Assembly (NCBI GenBank): GCA_031257955.1
Contig: JAIRNQ010000068.1
Coordinates: 1 to 14,211 of the forward strand
DNA: 14,211 nt
From: Deltaproteobacteria bacterium
GTDB lineage: Bacteria > Desulfobacterota > Desulfarculia > Adiutricales > Adiutricaceae
Direction: 5' to 3'
Numbering within the stretch: the first letter of the stretch is position 1; every line of letters begins with the position of its first letter. The position numbers and the translations under genes are program-made. This document shows, one piece after another, positions 1-7,352 of this stretch. The notes below the pieces were generated by a model. That model ran no database searches and was not told the origin of the DNA. It saw only the letters and a list, made by a program, of their open reading frames with translations.

Positions 1-2
1 CC

Positions 3-749
3 ATCCAGTACCTGAACTGGCTCAAAAACGCCCTCCGCCTTGATTTTGGCCGCTCTTTTCAAACCAAACGCCCGGTCTCCGAGGAGATAGCCCAAAGGTT
101 TCCGGCTACCCTAAAACTGGCCTTGGCCGCGACGATTCTTTCGATCCTCTACTCCGTCCCCATCGCCCTCCTGGCCGCCCTCAGAAAGGATCGTCCCATA
201 GATCACCTAATCAGGGTGGGCTCGGCGGCCGGTGCGGTCATCCCCGACTTCTGGCTGGGCCTGACCCTCCTCTATTTTTTCGGCGTCTGGCTAAAGCTGG
301 TCCCGGTCATTTCCGGAAGCAAGCTCCAAAACATATTCTTGCCGGCTTTTACCCTAAGCCTGACCTACGGCGCCACCTATATTCGCGTCCTGCGGGGAAA
401 CCTCATCGAGGTGGCATCCAGCGCCTACGTCAAGGCGGCCAGGGCCAGGGGGCTAAGCCAAGCCTCCGCCTTGGCCCGCCATGGCCTCAGAAACGCCACC
501 TTGCCGATGGTAACCTTGGTCGGCATCAATTTTGGGCGCCTGTTGGGAGGGCAAATCGCCTGCGAGACCATCTTCTCCTGGAACGGCATAGGCAAATTCG
601 CCTTCGAGAGCATCCAGGCCAAAGATTTGCCGGTCATTCAAGCCTACTTGGTAGTTGTGGCCCTGACCTACATCGTCATTAACCTGGCTTTGGATCTACT
701 TTACATGTTCATAGATCCCAAAATTAAGCTAGGTTTGGAGCCCGCTTGA
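3..749 (+). CDS. ABC importer inner-membrane permease, DppB/OppB/NikB type (5' partial)
   Basis: Integral-membrane subunit of a peptide/nickel-class ABC importer. The open frame runs from the window edge, so the start lies upstream. About 248 residues are present against a usual 310-340, so roughly 70-90 N-terminal residues are missing. The visible part opens with the family-typical stretch ending RFPATLKLALAA and continues through several hydrophobic segments. The cytoplasmic coupling (EAA) loop is seen around 426-510 (KAARARGLSQ...RHGLRNA), which docks on the ATPase. The C-terminus reads LDLLYMFIDPKIK, the usual family ending. A fused permease-ATPase gene follows about 100 bp downstream on the same strand, so this is the first visible gene of the operon. 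The substrate cannot be told from the permease alone. A TTG at 123 lies inside the reading frame and is not the true start. Confidence 0.93.
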   Translation: MQYLNWLKNALRLDFGRSFQTKRPVSEEIAQRFPATLKLALAATILSILYSVPIALLAALRKDRPIDHLIRVGSAAGAVIPDFWLGLTLLYFFGVWLKLVPVISGSKLQNIFLPAFTLSLTYGATYIRVLRGNLIEVASSAYVKAARARGLSQASALARHGLRNATLPMVTLVGINFGRLLGGQIACETIFSWNGIGKFAFESIQAKDLPVIQAYLVVVALTYIVINLALDLLYMFIDPKIKLGLEPA

Positions 750-847
750 GGTCGTCCCCAGATCTTACTTAAAGGTGTTTTTAGGTCGTTTCTAACGATG
801 GCCGTTTACCTCAAAAATCCGAAGGCCTACCTGGGCCGGGAGTCGCC

Positions 848-2623
848 GTGATTAAGGTTTTGCTAAGAAGGTTCATTAGGAGAAAATCGGCCGTCATCGG
901 GCTGGCCCTTATCACGCTGATCCTGGCCGCCGGCCTTATGGCCCAGCGGCTGGCACCCCATGACCCCTACGCCGTCAACGTGGTAGCTAAGCTTAAAGGG
1001 CCCTCCATGGAATATCCCCTGGGAACCGACCAACTGGGCCGTTGCGTCTTCTCTAGGCTTCTCTACGGAGCCAGAACCTGCCTGGGTACCGGGCTTTTGG
1101 TTACGCTCATTATCACCCTAATAGGCGTCCCCATAGGCATCGTCGCGGGCTATGCGGGTGGGGCGTTCGATAATTTAGCCATGCGGGCCGTGGACATCGC
1201 CACCACTTTTCCTTCCTCAATGCTGGCTCTGGCTTTGGTGGGGATTTTCGGCCCAAGCCTTCATCTCTTAATTCTGGTTTTCATTGGCTTGTGGTGGGCA
1301 CCCTTCGCTCGCTTGGTCAGGAGCATGGTCATTAAGGTTAAGGAGAAAGAGTTCGTTCTGGCGGCGGAAAGCGGAGGAAGTTCGAGGCTTTCCATCATCG
1401 TCCGGCACATCGCCCCCAACGTCCTCTCGCCGGTCATCGTTTACGCCACCTTGCGGGTAGCCGCCGTCATCGCCCACGTGGCCGGCTTCTCCTTTCTGGG
1501 CCTGGGTTCCCAGCCGCCAACCGCCGACTGGGGAGTGATGCTTAGCGATGCCAGGCAGTTTCTGACCTCGGCCCCCATGTTGCTGATCTGGCCTGGCTTG
1601 GCCATTATGCTAAGCGTTTTGTCCTTCAACATGTTTGGCGAGGGCCTGAGCGAGGCCTTGACTCCCGACCCCTCCGAGATGGCCAAGGTCAAGGAGGACA
1701 CCCCCCTCCCGTCCCGGGCCATGGCCTCCTGTCCCGAAGGGGCCAAGGCCGAAAGGCCCCACCCCGAAGGGGTCGGGGCCGAAGCTCCCCTGGCGGCGCC
1801 ACCCAGGCCCCCGGCGGAGCCGGGGCAGCCCGCCGAGGCCATCGTCTCGATTCGGGGGCTCAAAGTTTACTTCAAGTCAGGCCGCTCGGTGGTTAAGGCC
1901 TTGGACGGGGTCAATCTGGACGTCCGCCGGGGGCGGATAACCGCCGTGGTCGGAGGTTCCGGCAGTGGCAAGTCGGTATTGGCCCTTTCCATGCTAAGGC
2001 TCATCGACCCGCCCGGCTGGCAAGAGGCCGGAACGGTCAGGGTAGCTGGCCGAGATTTGGGAAGCCTAACCGAGAAGGAGATGCGGGCTTTTAGGGGACG
2101 CCAAGTAGCCATGATTTTCCAGGACCCTTCCGGCTCGATGAATCCCGTGGCCAAGGTAAAAAAACATCTCTTCGAGGCGGCCCGGACCCCTTACTCCCAG
2201 CGAACCGAAGCATTGGAAGATTTCAAGGTGGCCCTGGCCAGGGTCGGCCTCAACGATCCCGAGCGGGTGCTGGAGAGTTACCCCTTCGAGCTATCCGGGG
2301 GCATGTGCCAAAGGGTCATGGTGGCCATGGGCTTGGCGGCCAAAGCCGACGTCCTTATCGCCGACGAGCCGACCTCTAACCTGGACCTGACCACCCAAGC
2401 CGCCATCCTGGATGAGTTTTTCAGGCTCCGCGACTCCGGCTTGACCATAGTTCTCATTACCCACGATCTTGGCGTGGTAGCCCAGACCGCCGATGACGTC
2501 TGCGTCATCCATGAAGGCCGGACTATCGAAAGTGGCACGGTGGAGCGGGTTTTCCTCCACCCAGCCGAGGAATTCACCAAAACGCTCCTGGCCTCGGTGG
2601 GCGCCTCGGGACTGGCCGCATGA
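848..2623 (+). CDS. Fused ABC importer permease (DppC type) and ATPase (DppD type)
   Basis: One polypeptide of 591 residues carries two importer subunits. Residues 1 to about 275 are the DppC-type permease: an N-terminal basic patch and membrane helix, the PLGTDQLGR motif, and an EAA loop (AAESGGSS...RHIAPNVLSP). Residues about 278-325 are a Pro/Ala/Glu/Gly-rich linker. From about 335 comes an ABC ATPase: Walker A GGSGSGKS (369-376), Q-loop MIFQDP (422-427), signature LSGGM (482-486), Walker B VLIADEP (502-508), H-loop THD (538-540). The ATPase ends soon after HPAEEFTKTLL and lacks the cysteine-containing oligopeptide-transporter C-terminal extension that the next gene has. The GTG start is chosen because GGGAG lies 5 nt upstream and the N-terminus matches the family. 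Such permease/ATPase fusions are known in this importer class. The next gene starts within its stop codon. Confidence 0.93.
   Translation: MIKVLLRRFIRRKSAVIGLALITLILAAGLMAQRLAPHDPYAVNVVAKLKGPSMEYPLGTDQLGRCVFSRLLYGARTCLGTGLLVTLIITLIGVPIGIVAGYAGGAFDNLAMRAVDIATTFPSSMLALALVGIFGPSLHLLILVFIGLWWAPFARLVRSMVIKVKEKEFVLAAESGGSSRLSIIVRHIAPNVLSPVIVYATLRVAAVIAHVAGFSFLGLGSQPPTADWGVMLSDARQFLTSAPMLLIWPGLAIMLSVLSFNMFGEGLSEALTPDPSEMAKVKEDTPLPSRAMASCPEGAKAERPHPEGVGAEAPLAAPPRPPAEPGQPAEAIVSIRGLKVYFKSGRSVVKALDGVNLDVRRGRITAVVGGSGSGKSVLALSMLRLIDPPGWQEAGTVRVAGRDLGSLTEKEMRAFRGRQVAMIFQDPSGSMNPVAKVKKHLFEAARTPYSQRTEALEDFKVALARVGLNDPERVLESYPFELSGGMCQRVMVAMGLAAKADVLIADEPTSNLDLTTQAAILDEFFRLRDSGLTIVLITHDLGVVAQTADDVCVIHEGRTIESGTVERVFLHPAEEFTKTLLASVGASGLAA
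1755..1780 (+). other. GC-rich hairpin inside the interdomain linker
   Basis: Within the linker codons, GGCCCCACCCC and GGGGT-C-GGGGCC can pair as about 11 bp around a GAA loop with a single bulged C. A smaller CCC-GAA-GGGG hairpin lies just upstream near 1733. The linker protein sequence repeats a Pro-Glu-Gly motif (PEGAKAE, PEGVGAE) in step with these hairpins. It could slow translation between the two domains or simply reflect a GC-rich repeat. No function is shown. Confidence 0.5.
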
Positions 2624-3660
2624 TCGTCCAGGCCCCGCAAAGCGGGCCCGGTCTATGGCCAGGGTCCCAGATTACGGGCAAGCCCCAACCCACCGGTAAA
2701 TCCCAGGCCGGGGAACCCATCATTGAGGTTAAGGGACTTTACAAGTCCTTTGCCCCCAAGGCCAAGCCGTTGATCTACGCCGTTCGGGATCTCAACCTGG
2801 CCGTGGGCCGGGGCGAGATCCTGGGCTTGGTCGGGGAGTCCGGCTGCGGCAAGACTACCCTTGGCAAGCTCATGCTGAGGCTCGAAAGGCCGACCCAAGG
2901 CCAGATACTCTTTGGCGGCCAGGATATCGCCACCTTGGGCTTTACCGCCCTGCGGGCAATCCGCCACCGGATGCAGATGATCTTCCAGGGGACCGCCAAC
3001 GCCTTCAATCCCTATTACTCCGTGAACCGAATCATCGGAGAACCGTTAGAGAACTACGCCCGTGGGGCTTCCTTCTCCGAGAGGACCGAAATGGTGGTCA
3101 GCCTTTTGGCCCAGGTCGGGTTGGGGCCCGAGTACTTGGGACGTTACCCTTCCGAGATGTCCGGCGGCCAGAGGCAACGGGTGGGAATAGCCCGGGCCCT
3201 CATACTGAACCCGGAATTCGTGGTTTGCGACGAGTCGGTTTCCAGCGTCGATCACGCCGCCAAGGACCGGATACTGGAACTTCTGGCCAATTTTCGCCGG
3301 GAGAGGGGCTGCTCTTATCTATTCATTTCCCATGACCTGGCCTCGGTGGCCAAGATTTGCGATCGAGTGGCCGTGATGTACCTGGGTAACCTGGTGGAAG
3401 TCCTACCCCGCCCCGACAGTCCACCCCTCCATCCCTACACCCAGGCCCTGGCCGCCGCCTTCCTTAGCCCCGACCCCCGGCGACGGGGAAACGGTAAGGC
3501 CCTCTTCAAAGATGGCGCCGAAATCGGTACTCGCCCCGCCGGCTGCCCCTTTAGCGATCGTTGCCTCTACGCCATGGGGATTTGCCATAAGGCCCAGCCG
3601 CTTCTAACCGACCGGGGCGACGGCCGCTTGGCCGCTTGCCATTTGGAATCCAATCCTTAA
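2620..3660 (+). CDS. ABC importer ATPase, DppF/OppF type
   Basis: Second nucleotide-binding subunit of the importer, 346 residues, cytoplasmic and membrane-associated. The ATP-binding domain starts near residue 33 (PIIEVKGLYKSF) with Walker A GESGCGKT (72-79), Q-loop MIFQG, signature MSGGQRQR, Walker B FVVCDESVSSVD and H-loop SHD. Serine replaces the usual proline/threonine in the segment after Walker B (DESVSS rather than DEPVSA/T). The C-terminal oligopeptide-transporter domain is present: HPYTQAL, then CPFSDRC, GICHKAQP and AACH. This Cys pattern is conserved in the family, and an iron-sulfur cluster has been reported for one mycobacterial relative. The ATG overlaps the upstream stop as ATGA, implying translational coupling. 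The first 30 or so residues, rich in Pro/Gly/Gln, do not belong to the domain. It should pair with the ATPase half of the upstream fusion. Confidence 0.93.
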   Translation: MIVQAPQSGPGLWPGSQITGKPQPTGKSQAGEPIIEVKGLYKSFAPKAKPLIYAVRDLNLAVGRGEILGLVGESGCGKTTLGKLMLRLERPTQGQILFGGQDIATLGFTALRAIRHRMQMIFQGTANAFNPYYSVNRIIGEPLENYARGASFSERTEMVVSLLAQVGLGPEYLGRYPSEMSGGQRQRVGIARALILNPEFVVCDESVSSVDHAAKDRILELLANFRRERGCSYLFISHDLASVAKICDRVAVMYLGNLVEVLPRPDSPPLHPYTQALAAAFLSPDPRRRGNGKALFKDGAEIGTRPAGCPFSDRCLYAMGICHKAQPLLTDRGDGRLAACHLESNP

Positions 3661-3793
3661 GGCCTATCGCCCCAATGGCCCACTAAACGGGCCCGAGCGC
3701 GAGGCCCAAGGTCAAAGCCAGAGGCCACAGCCCGGGGCCAGCGCCCGCGGCCAAGGCCAACGGCCAATACTTATACCCTTCCGGAGATAATCC
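3661..3793 (+). other. Short intergenic spacer rich in GGCC steps
   Basis: The 133 bp between the second ATPase and the binding-protein gene contain many closely spaced GGCC/GGCCA words and no convincing terminator or promoter. A GGAG ribosome-binding site lies at its end (3783-3786), 7 nt before the next ATG. The absence of a terminator favours co-transcription of the binding protein with the transporter genes. Confidence 0.4.
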
Positions 3794-5566
3794 ATGACAA
3801 TGCCCAGCCGCCCCCTGGCCTCATCCTTGGCCAACGTATTGATCGCCTCGCTGACGCGCCTGGTTATCCTGGCCGCGTTAATCCCTTTCGCCTTGGCCGC
3901 TTGCGGATCGGGGGAGGACACGGCCGCCCCGGCCGGGCAAAGCCAGGCCCCGGCAGACCAAGCTTCCCAAGCCACCCAGGCTAATCAGGCTTCCCAAGCT
4001 ACCCAGGCTAATCAAGCTTCCCAGAAAGCCCCGAAAGAAGTGGTCGTGGCCATATACCGCGACGGGAAATTCGACGAGCTTGACGCCGCCTCTTACAACG
4101 GCCCCCATTTTATCTTCAAGATGATTTATGAGGGCTTCGTCGAAGACGGGGGGAAGGGGGAGATCATTCCCGTATTGGCCACCTCCTGGGATATCTCCGA
4201 GGACGGAAGGACTTACGTGTACCATCTTCGCGAGGGCGTTAAGTTTACCGACGGTACCGACTTTAACGCCGAGGCCGTCGTTTTTAATCTCAAGCGCTGG
4301 ATCAATGACGGCTACTTTGACGGACTCTCCTCGGTAAACGTCGAGAGCGTTGAGGCCGTGGATCCTCTTACCGTAAAGGTCGTTTACGCCGACGGGGCCT
4401 ACCCGATACTGGTCGAGCAGTCGTATCCCAGGCCGGTTCGCTTTCTGAGCCCAGCCTCAATCAAGCCTGACCCTTCCAATCCCCGCGGTATATTCGAGAA
4501 GCCGGTCGGGACCGGTCCCTGGATGCTTGAGACCTACGTTAAGGACCAAGAGTTTACCCTGGTGCCCAACCCCGGTTACTGGGGCCCCAAACCCAAGATC
4601 GACCGGCTCCGCTTTAAAGTCGTCACCGACAGCCAAGCCAGGATTTTGGCCTTGAGAAGCGGCGAGGTGGCCATTGTCGGTGGCGATCTCATGGGAAAGA
4701 TCCCCCTCGGTTTGGTACCGGAGATCATGGGCGAACCCACCTTAGAGGTAAAGCTTAAGGGCACCTTGTGCGCTCACTTTATAGCGTTTAACAATACTAC
4801 GGGTAAATTTGACGACAAGAATCTGCGCATGGCCATTAACCATGCCCTGGACAAAAAGGCCGTGGCCGAGGGTCTCTTCGATAACATTGGCTTAGTGGCT
4901 AACGGCTTTTTCCAGAGGGACACGCCCTACACCACGGAAAGCAACAATTACGCCTACCCGGGAGATAAAGAGTTGGCCAAAAAACTCTTGGACGATGGTG
5001 GTTACCTGGATACCGACGGCGACGGCGTCAGGGAGAAAGACGGCCAAAAACTTGAATACAAGCTGGTATTGACCGTGGACGAATTTCCGGAGTGGAAGCC
5101 CTTGGCCGAGTATGTCCAGGCCGAGTTGGCTTCGGTGGGCATCAAGATCAACCTGACCATCCTCGATCGCAACAGCTATACCGACATGACATATTACATG
5201 ACTGGCCAAAGCCCCCGGGATTATGACTTGGCGCTCAAGAGAACCTCCTCGGACTCACAGGTACCCCACGGCGAACTCTTAACCGGTTTTTTGCCTTGGC
5301 CAAACCCCGAAGATCCAGCCAGAATCTGGACCGATCCCCATCTTTCCGAGATGGTAAAACAGACCCTAAACACTTTAGACTCGGCCGAGCGTCAAAAACG
5401 TTTCGACGAACTCCTTGGGTTCATCAGCTCCGAGGCCATCACCGTCCCGATTTATCACCCCGTTACCGCCTTTGCCATCGACCCAACCAAGATCAAGGAT
5501 TTTGAGATTGGAGTCAACAATTACGCCCCGGTGGAGTGGTCCAAGCTGGACGTAGCCGATAAATGA
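3794..5566 (+). CDS. Substrate-binding lipoprotein, SBP family 5 (DppA/OppA/NikA type)
   Basis: Extracytoplasmic receptor that delivers ligand to the permease, 590 residues, a usual size. A lipoprotein signal peptide is visible: a hydrophobic run LVILAALIPFALAAC with lipobox LAAC and acylated Cys37. Next comes a low-complexity Gln/Ala/Ser tether (about 45-78) with repeated QASQATQAN units, then the mature family-5 fold. Family marks include IYEGFVEDG, WDISEDGRTYVYHLREGVKFTDG, the GTGPWMLE segment, LRMAINHALDKKAVAEGL, and a C-terminus FEIGVNNYAPVEW that resembles nickel/peptide receptors. The ATG is supported by GGAG 7 nt upstream. The gene follows the transporter genes rather than preceding them. 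The ligand (peptide, nickel chelate or other) cannot be decided from sequence. Confidence 0.92.
   Translation: MTMPSRPLASSLANVLIASLTRLVILAALIPFALAACGSGEDTAAPAGQSQAPADQASQATQANQASQATQANQASQKAPKEVVVAIYRDGKFDELDAASYNGPHFIFKMIYEGFVEDGGKGEIIPVLATSWDISEDGRTYVYHLREGVKFTDGTDFNAEAVVFNLKRWINDGYFDGLSSVNVESVEAVDPLTVKVVYADGAYPILVEQSYPRPVRFLSPASIKPDPSNPRGIFEKPVGTGPWMLETYVKDQEFTLVPNPGYWGPKPKIDRLRFKVVTDSQARILALRSGEVAIVGGDLMGKIPLGLVPEIMGEPTLEVKLKGTLCAHFIAFNNTTGKFDDKNLRMAINHALDKKAVAEGLFDNIGLVANGFFQRDTPYTTESNNYAYPGDKELAKKLLDDGGYLDTDGDGVREKDGQKLEYKLVLTVDEFPEWKPLAEYVQAELASVGIKINLTILDRNSYTDMTYYMTGQSPRDYDLALKRTSSDSQVPHGELLTGFLPWPNPEDPARIWTDPHLSEMVKQTLNTLDSAERQKRFDELLGFISSEAITVPIYHPVTAFAIDPTKIKDFEIGVNNYAPVEWSKLDVADK
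3959..4024 (+). repeat. 27-bp tandem repeat encoding the lipoprotein tether
   Basis: Two complete 27-bp units (3959-3985, 3986-4012) and a partial third (4013-4024) encode QASQATQAN, QASQATQAN and QASQ. The two full units differ at only two third-codon positions (CAA/CAG and GCC/GCT). They sit in the flexible segment between the acylated cysteine and the folded domain, so unit gain or loss would change tether length without a frameshift. Confidence 0.9.
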
Positions 5567-5604
5567 CACCAAATGACACCAGAGTATAGCCGACTTTAGT
5601 GAAA

Positions 5605-5651
5605 CCAGGCGTCGCCAGGCGATAAGCGACGCTTGGGAAACCAAGTGTCGC
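5605..5651 (+). promoter_or_regulatory. Two mutually exclusive hairpins between receptor and methyltransferase genes
   Basis: Three arms are visible: A CCAGGCGTCGC (5605-5615), B GCGACGCTTGG (5626-5636) and C CCAAGTGTCGC (5641-5651). B can pair with A (11 bp, one G-U, 10-nt loop) or with C (11 bp, one G-U, GAAA tetraloop at 5637-5640). A and C belong to a 15-bp imperfect direct repeat (5601-5615, 5637-5651). No T-run follows, so it is not a standard terminator. It may protect the receptor mRNA 3' end or attenuate the downstream methyltransferase gene. Confidence 0.6.
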
Positions 5652-5720
5652 GAATCGTCCTAAAACTAACCCCAAACCGTCCTTCCGGGGCGGCTAAAAG
5701 CCTAGGGGAGAGGAAAAGCG

Positions 5721-6473
5721 ATGGAAATCGCCGAGAAACTGCTCAAAAATTGGACTGACAGCTCCAGCCGCTATAGTAACCTAATCTTGGCCGAGCTAGA
5801 CTCTTTCAGACGCCAAGCCTGGATCGACCTCATTATGGAAAATGCGGGCGTCGGGCCGCCGGCCAAGGTTTTGGATGTCGGGACCGGTCCGGGCTTTTTT
5901 TCCATCATCCTAACCCAAGCCGGCTACCGGGTAACCGGGGTGGATTGCACCCAGGCCATGATCGACCAAGCCTCGGTTAACGCCGCTAACCTGGGCCTAT
6001 CCATCGACTTGCGCCTGTCCGATTCCCAAGACCTTGATTATCCCGAGGCCACCTTCGATCTCATAGTCAACCGCAACGTGGCCTGGACCTTGGTCGACGC
6101 CGCCAAAGCCTACCGGGAATGGCATAGAATACTGAGGCCGGGTGGTCGGGCCCTAATTTTCGACGCCAACTGGAATCTCAACCTATTCGAACCCGCCCTA
6201 CAGCAAGCCATCGATGCCGATTTGGTAGAATACGCCACCCGTTTTCCCGACCTGGAGTTGCCTTCCCACAGCGACGAGGCCCTTGATTTTCGTCGCGGTA
6301 TGCCCCAGTGCCGGAGGAGAAGACCCCAGTGGGACTTCGGTGCCCTTTTGGAAGCCGGGTTCGCCAAAATCTATTGCGACACGACCATAAGCCAACGGAT
6401 TTACGACGAGGCCGAGCGCCTCCTATACCGCTCCCGTCCCATGTTCCTCCTGGCCGCCGAAAAGAAAGCCTGA
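5721..6473 (+). CDS. Class I SAM-dependent methyltransferase
   Basis: Soluble 250-residue enzyme with a Rossmann-type SAM-binding core. Motif I is VLDVGTGPGF (50-59), the acidic ribose-binding residue is D75 in VTGVD, motif II/III is seen around FDLIVNRNVAWTL (112-124), and the post-core strand follows ILRPGGRALIFDANW (137-151). The ATG has a strong GGGGAGAGG site 7 nt upstream (5705-5713). It lies 154 bp after the receptor gene on the same strand, so it is probably part of the transporter operon, perhaps separately tuned by the hairpins in the gap. The substrate is unknown. The setting suggests it modifies the imported ligand or a metal-binding small molecule, which is inference. The C-terminal half (EPALQQAIDADLVEY, RPMFLLAAEKK) has no motif that I recognise. 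Confidence 0.9.
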   Translation: MEIAEKLLKNWTDSSSRYSNLILAELDSFRRQAWIDLIMENAGVGPPAKVLDVGTGPGFFSIILTQAGYRVTGVDCTQAMIDQASVNAANLGLSIDLRLSDSQDLDYPEATFDLIVNRNVAWTLVDAAKAYREWHRILRPGGRALIFDANWNLNLFEPALQQAIDADLVEYATRFPDLELPSHSDEALDFRRGMPQCRRRRPQWDFGALLEAGFAKIYCDTTISQRIYDEAERLLYRSRPMFLLAAEKKA

Positions 6474-6970
6474 GGCCCGGTATATCTTTTCATCCATAGG
6501 CTCCGGAAACGCTTAAGCGTCCTTTGGCGAGGCAGAGCTTGGGCAGGTAACGTCACCTGAGTAGGCGATACCCGCCGTAGCCCCTGAATGCCAACTATAG
6601 CTCATAAGCCAGGAATAGGTCCATGAAAATAGAAGTATTATGCCTACGAAAGTATACGTTTAAACGTATAAACATTGTTCTTTTGGGTCTAGCCAGAAAC
6701 GATAAAGTGAGAAAGATTAAGTACTGGTAAGTACGATGGAAGACTTTTTACTAACCTGAAAGAAATTTAGAAACTGGTTACGATTGATACAGGCAACGAA
6801 TATACCAAAAAGGGTATAAAATCAGGTCTTCATAAGAGATATAGATGGAACATAAATATCATGCATTTATTATACGTTAAAAGTATCCTTGGACTATTAC
6901 AAATTATTTTAGTATAGACCATAAAGCATATTTAGCTGGATTTAGATATTAAGGGTTTTCCAATATTTCC
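6474..6970. other. Long intergenic region with AT-rich island
   Basis: About 500 bp hold no supportable gene. The first 130 bp have ordinary GC content and include a 12-bp palindrome ACGCTTAAGCGT (6509-6520). From about 6600 to 7000 the DNA turns sharply AT-rich, unlike everything else in the window. It contains an 18-bp palindrome at 6653-6670, a related half site TATACGTT at 6871-6878, and a short inverted repeat TATACC/GGTATA (6801-6817). No tRNA, insertion sequence or coding frame was recognised. It could be a regulatory region or a remnant of acquired DNA. Confidence 0.6.
6653..6670. promoter_or_regulatory. 18-bp perfect palindrome, candidate operator
   Basis: TATACGTTTAAACGTATA is perfectly self-complementary with no spacer. 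A partial match, TATACGTTAAAAGTAT, occurs at 6871-6886, reproducing the left arm and part of the right. Paired copies of one site upstream of a promoter (6971) suggest a dimeric regulator's operator. No regulator gene is visible nearby, so the binding protein is unknown. Confidence 0.45.
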
Positions 6971-6999
6971 TTGACACTTTTTTTAAAATCTGATAAGTT
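6971..6999 (+). promoter_or_regulatory. Sigma-70-type promoter for the DUF2292 gene
   Basis: A consensus -35 TTGACA (6971-6976) is followed after 17 bp by TAAGTT (6994-6999), a four-of-six -10 match, with an extended TG one base upstream (6991-6992). It sits at the edge of the AT-rich island. Transcription would start near 7006 and give a leader of about 345 nt before the start at 7353. Confidence 0.55.
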
Positions 7000-7352
7000 C
7001 CCATAAAACGTCCATAAATACTACCGGCGTGGCTCCTTTCGCCCCGGCCACCGCGGGAGGTACCGGTCGAGCCGAACCAGCTAAAGATTTCGTTCCCGAT
7101 TGCGATTCCGTTTCCGTTTCCTTTTCCGTTTTGGTACCGTTTTCGCATGAACGCCCTTCCTAACCCTTACCAGCCCCAGATTCTCGTCCCGGAGCTACCG
7201 CGTTTCGGTTGCGAGTGTATTGGCTGCCGTTTTTAGTCCCAGTCGAACGGGACCGAAGGCGGCAGTACCCCATCCAAGAGCCTTTTCCCGAAAGGCTCCG
7301 GCCAACTAACTCCTAAGAATATCGCGAACTCCTAAGAATTTGGGGAAATTGT
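7000..7352 (+). promoter_or_regulatory. Long structured 5' leader of the DUF2292 gene
   Basis: This stretch has no convincing gene. Visible elements in order: a hexamer array of TTTCC steps (about 7104-7133); a two-part hairpin CTGCCG/CGGCAG (7224-7229 with 7260-7265) enclosing GTCCC/GGGAC (7236-7240 with 7249-7253), separated by 6-nt internal loops on each side; an 8-bp hairpin GAGCCTTT/AAAGGCTC with loop TCCCG (7278-7298); and two 13-bp direct repeats just before the ribosome-binding site. None is followed by a T-run. It does not match a riboswitch class that I recognise. Confidence 0.45.
7308..7339 (+). repeat. 13-bp direct repeats next to the ribosome-binding site
   Basis: AACTCCTAAGAAT occurs at 7308-7320 and again, identically, at 7327-7339, with start points 19 bp apart. 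The second copy ends two bases before the GGGG of the ribosome-binding site (7342-7345). This could be a two-site RNA- or DNA-binding element controlling the DUF2292 gene, or a chance micro-duplication. Confidence 0.6.

Noticed and set aside
5561..5580. Exact 10-bp tandem duplication AAATGACACC over the stop codon of the receptor gene.
   Set aside because: Real, but short and with no effect on the reading frame because the first TGA already ends the protein. Treated as a micro-duplication.
6513..6605. Minus-strand 30-codon frame in the gap after the methyltransferase.
   Set aside because: No ribosome-binding site, no recognisable motif, and a length expected by chance.
6942..7148. Minus-strand 68-codon frame with a Gly-Asn-rich start and a GGAAGGG box before its ATG.
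   Set aside because: The Gly-Asn run is just the translated TTTCC hexamer array, the frame runs across the likely plus-strand promoter, and no protein family is recognisable.
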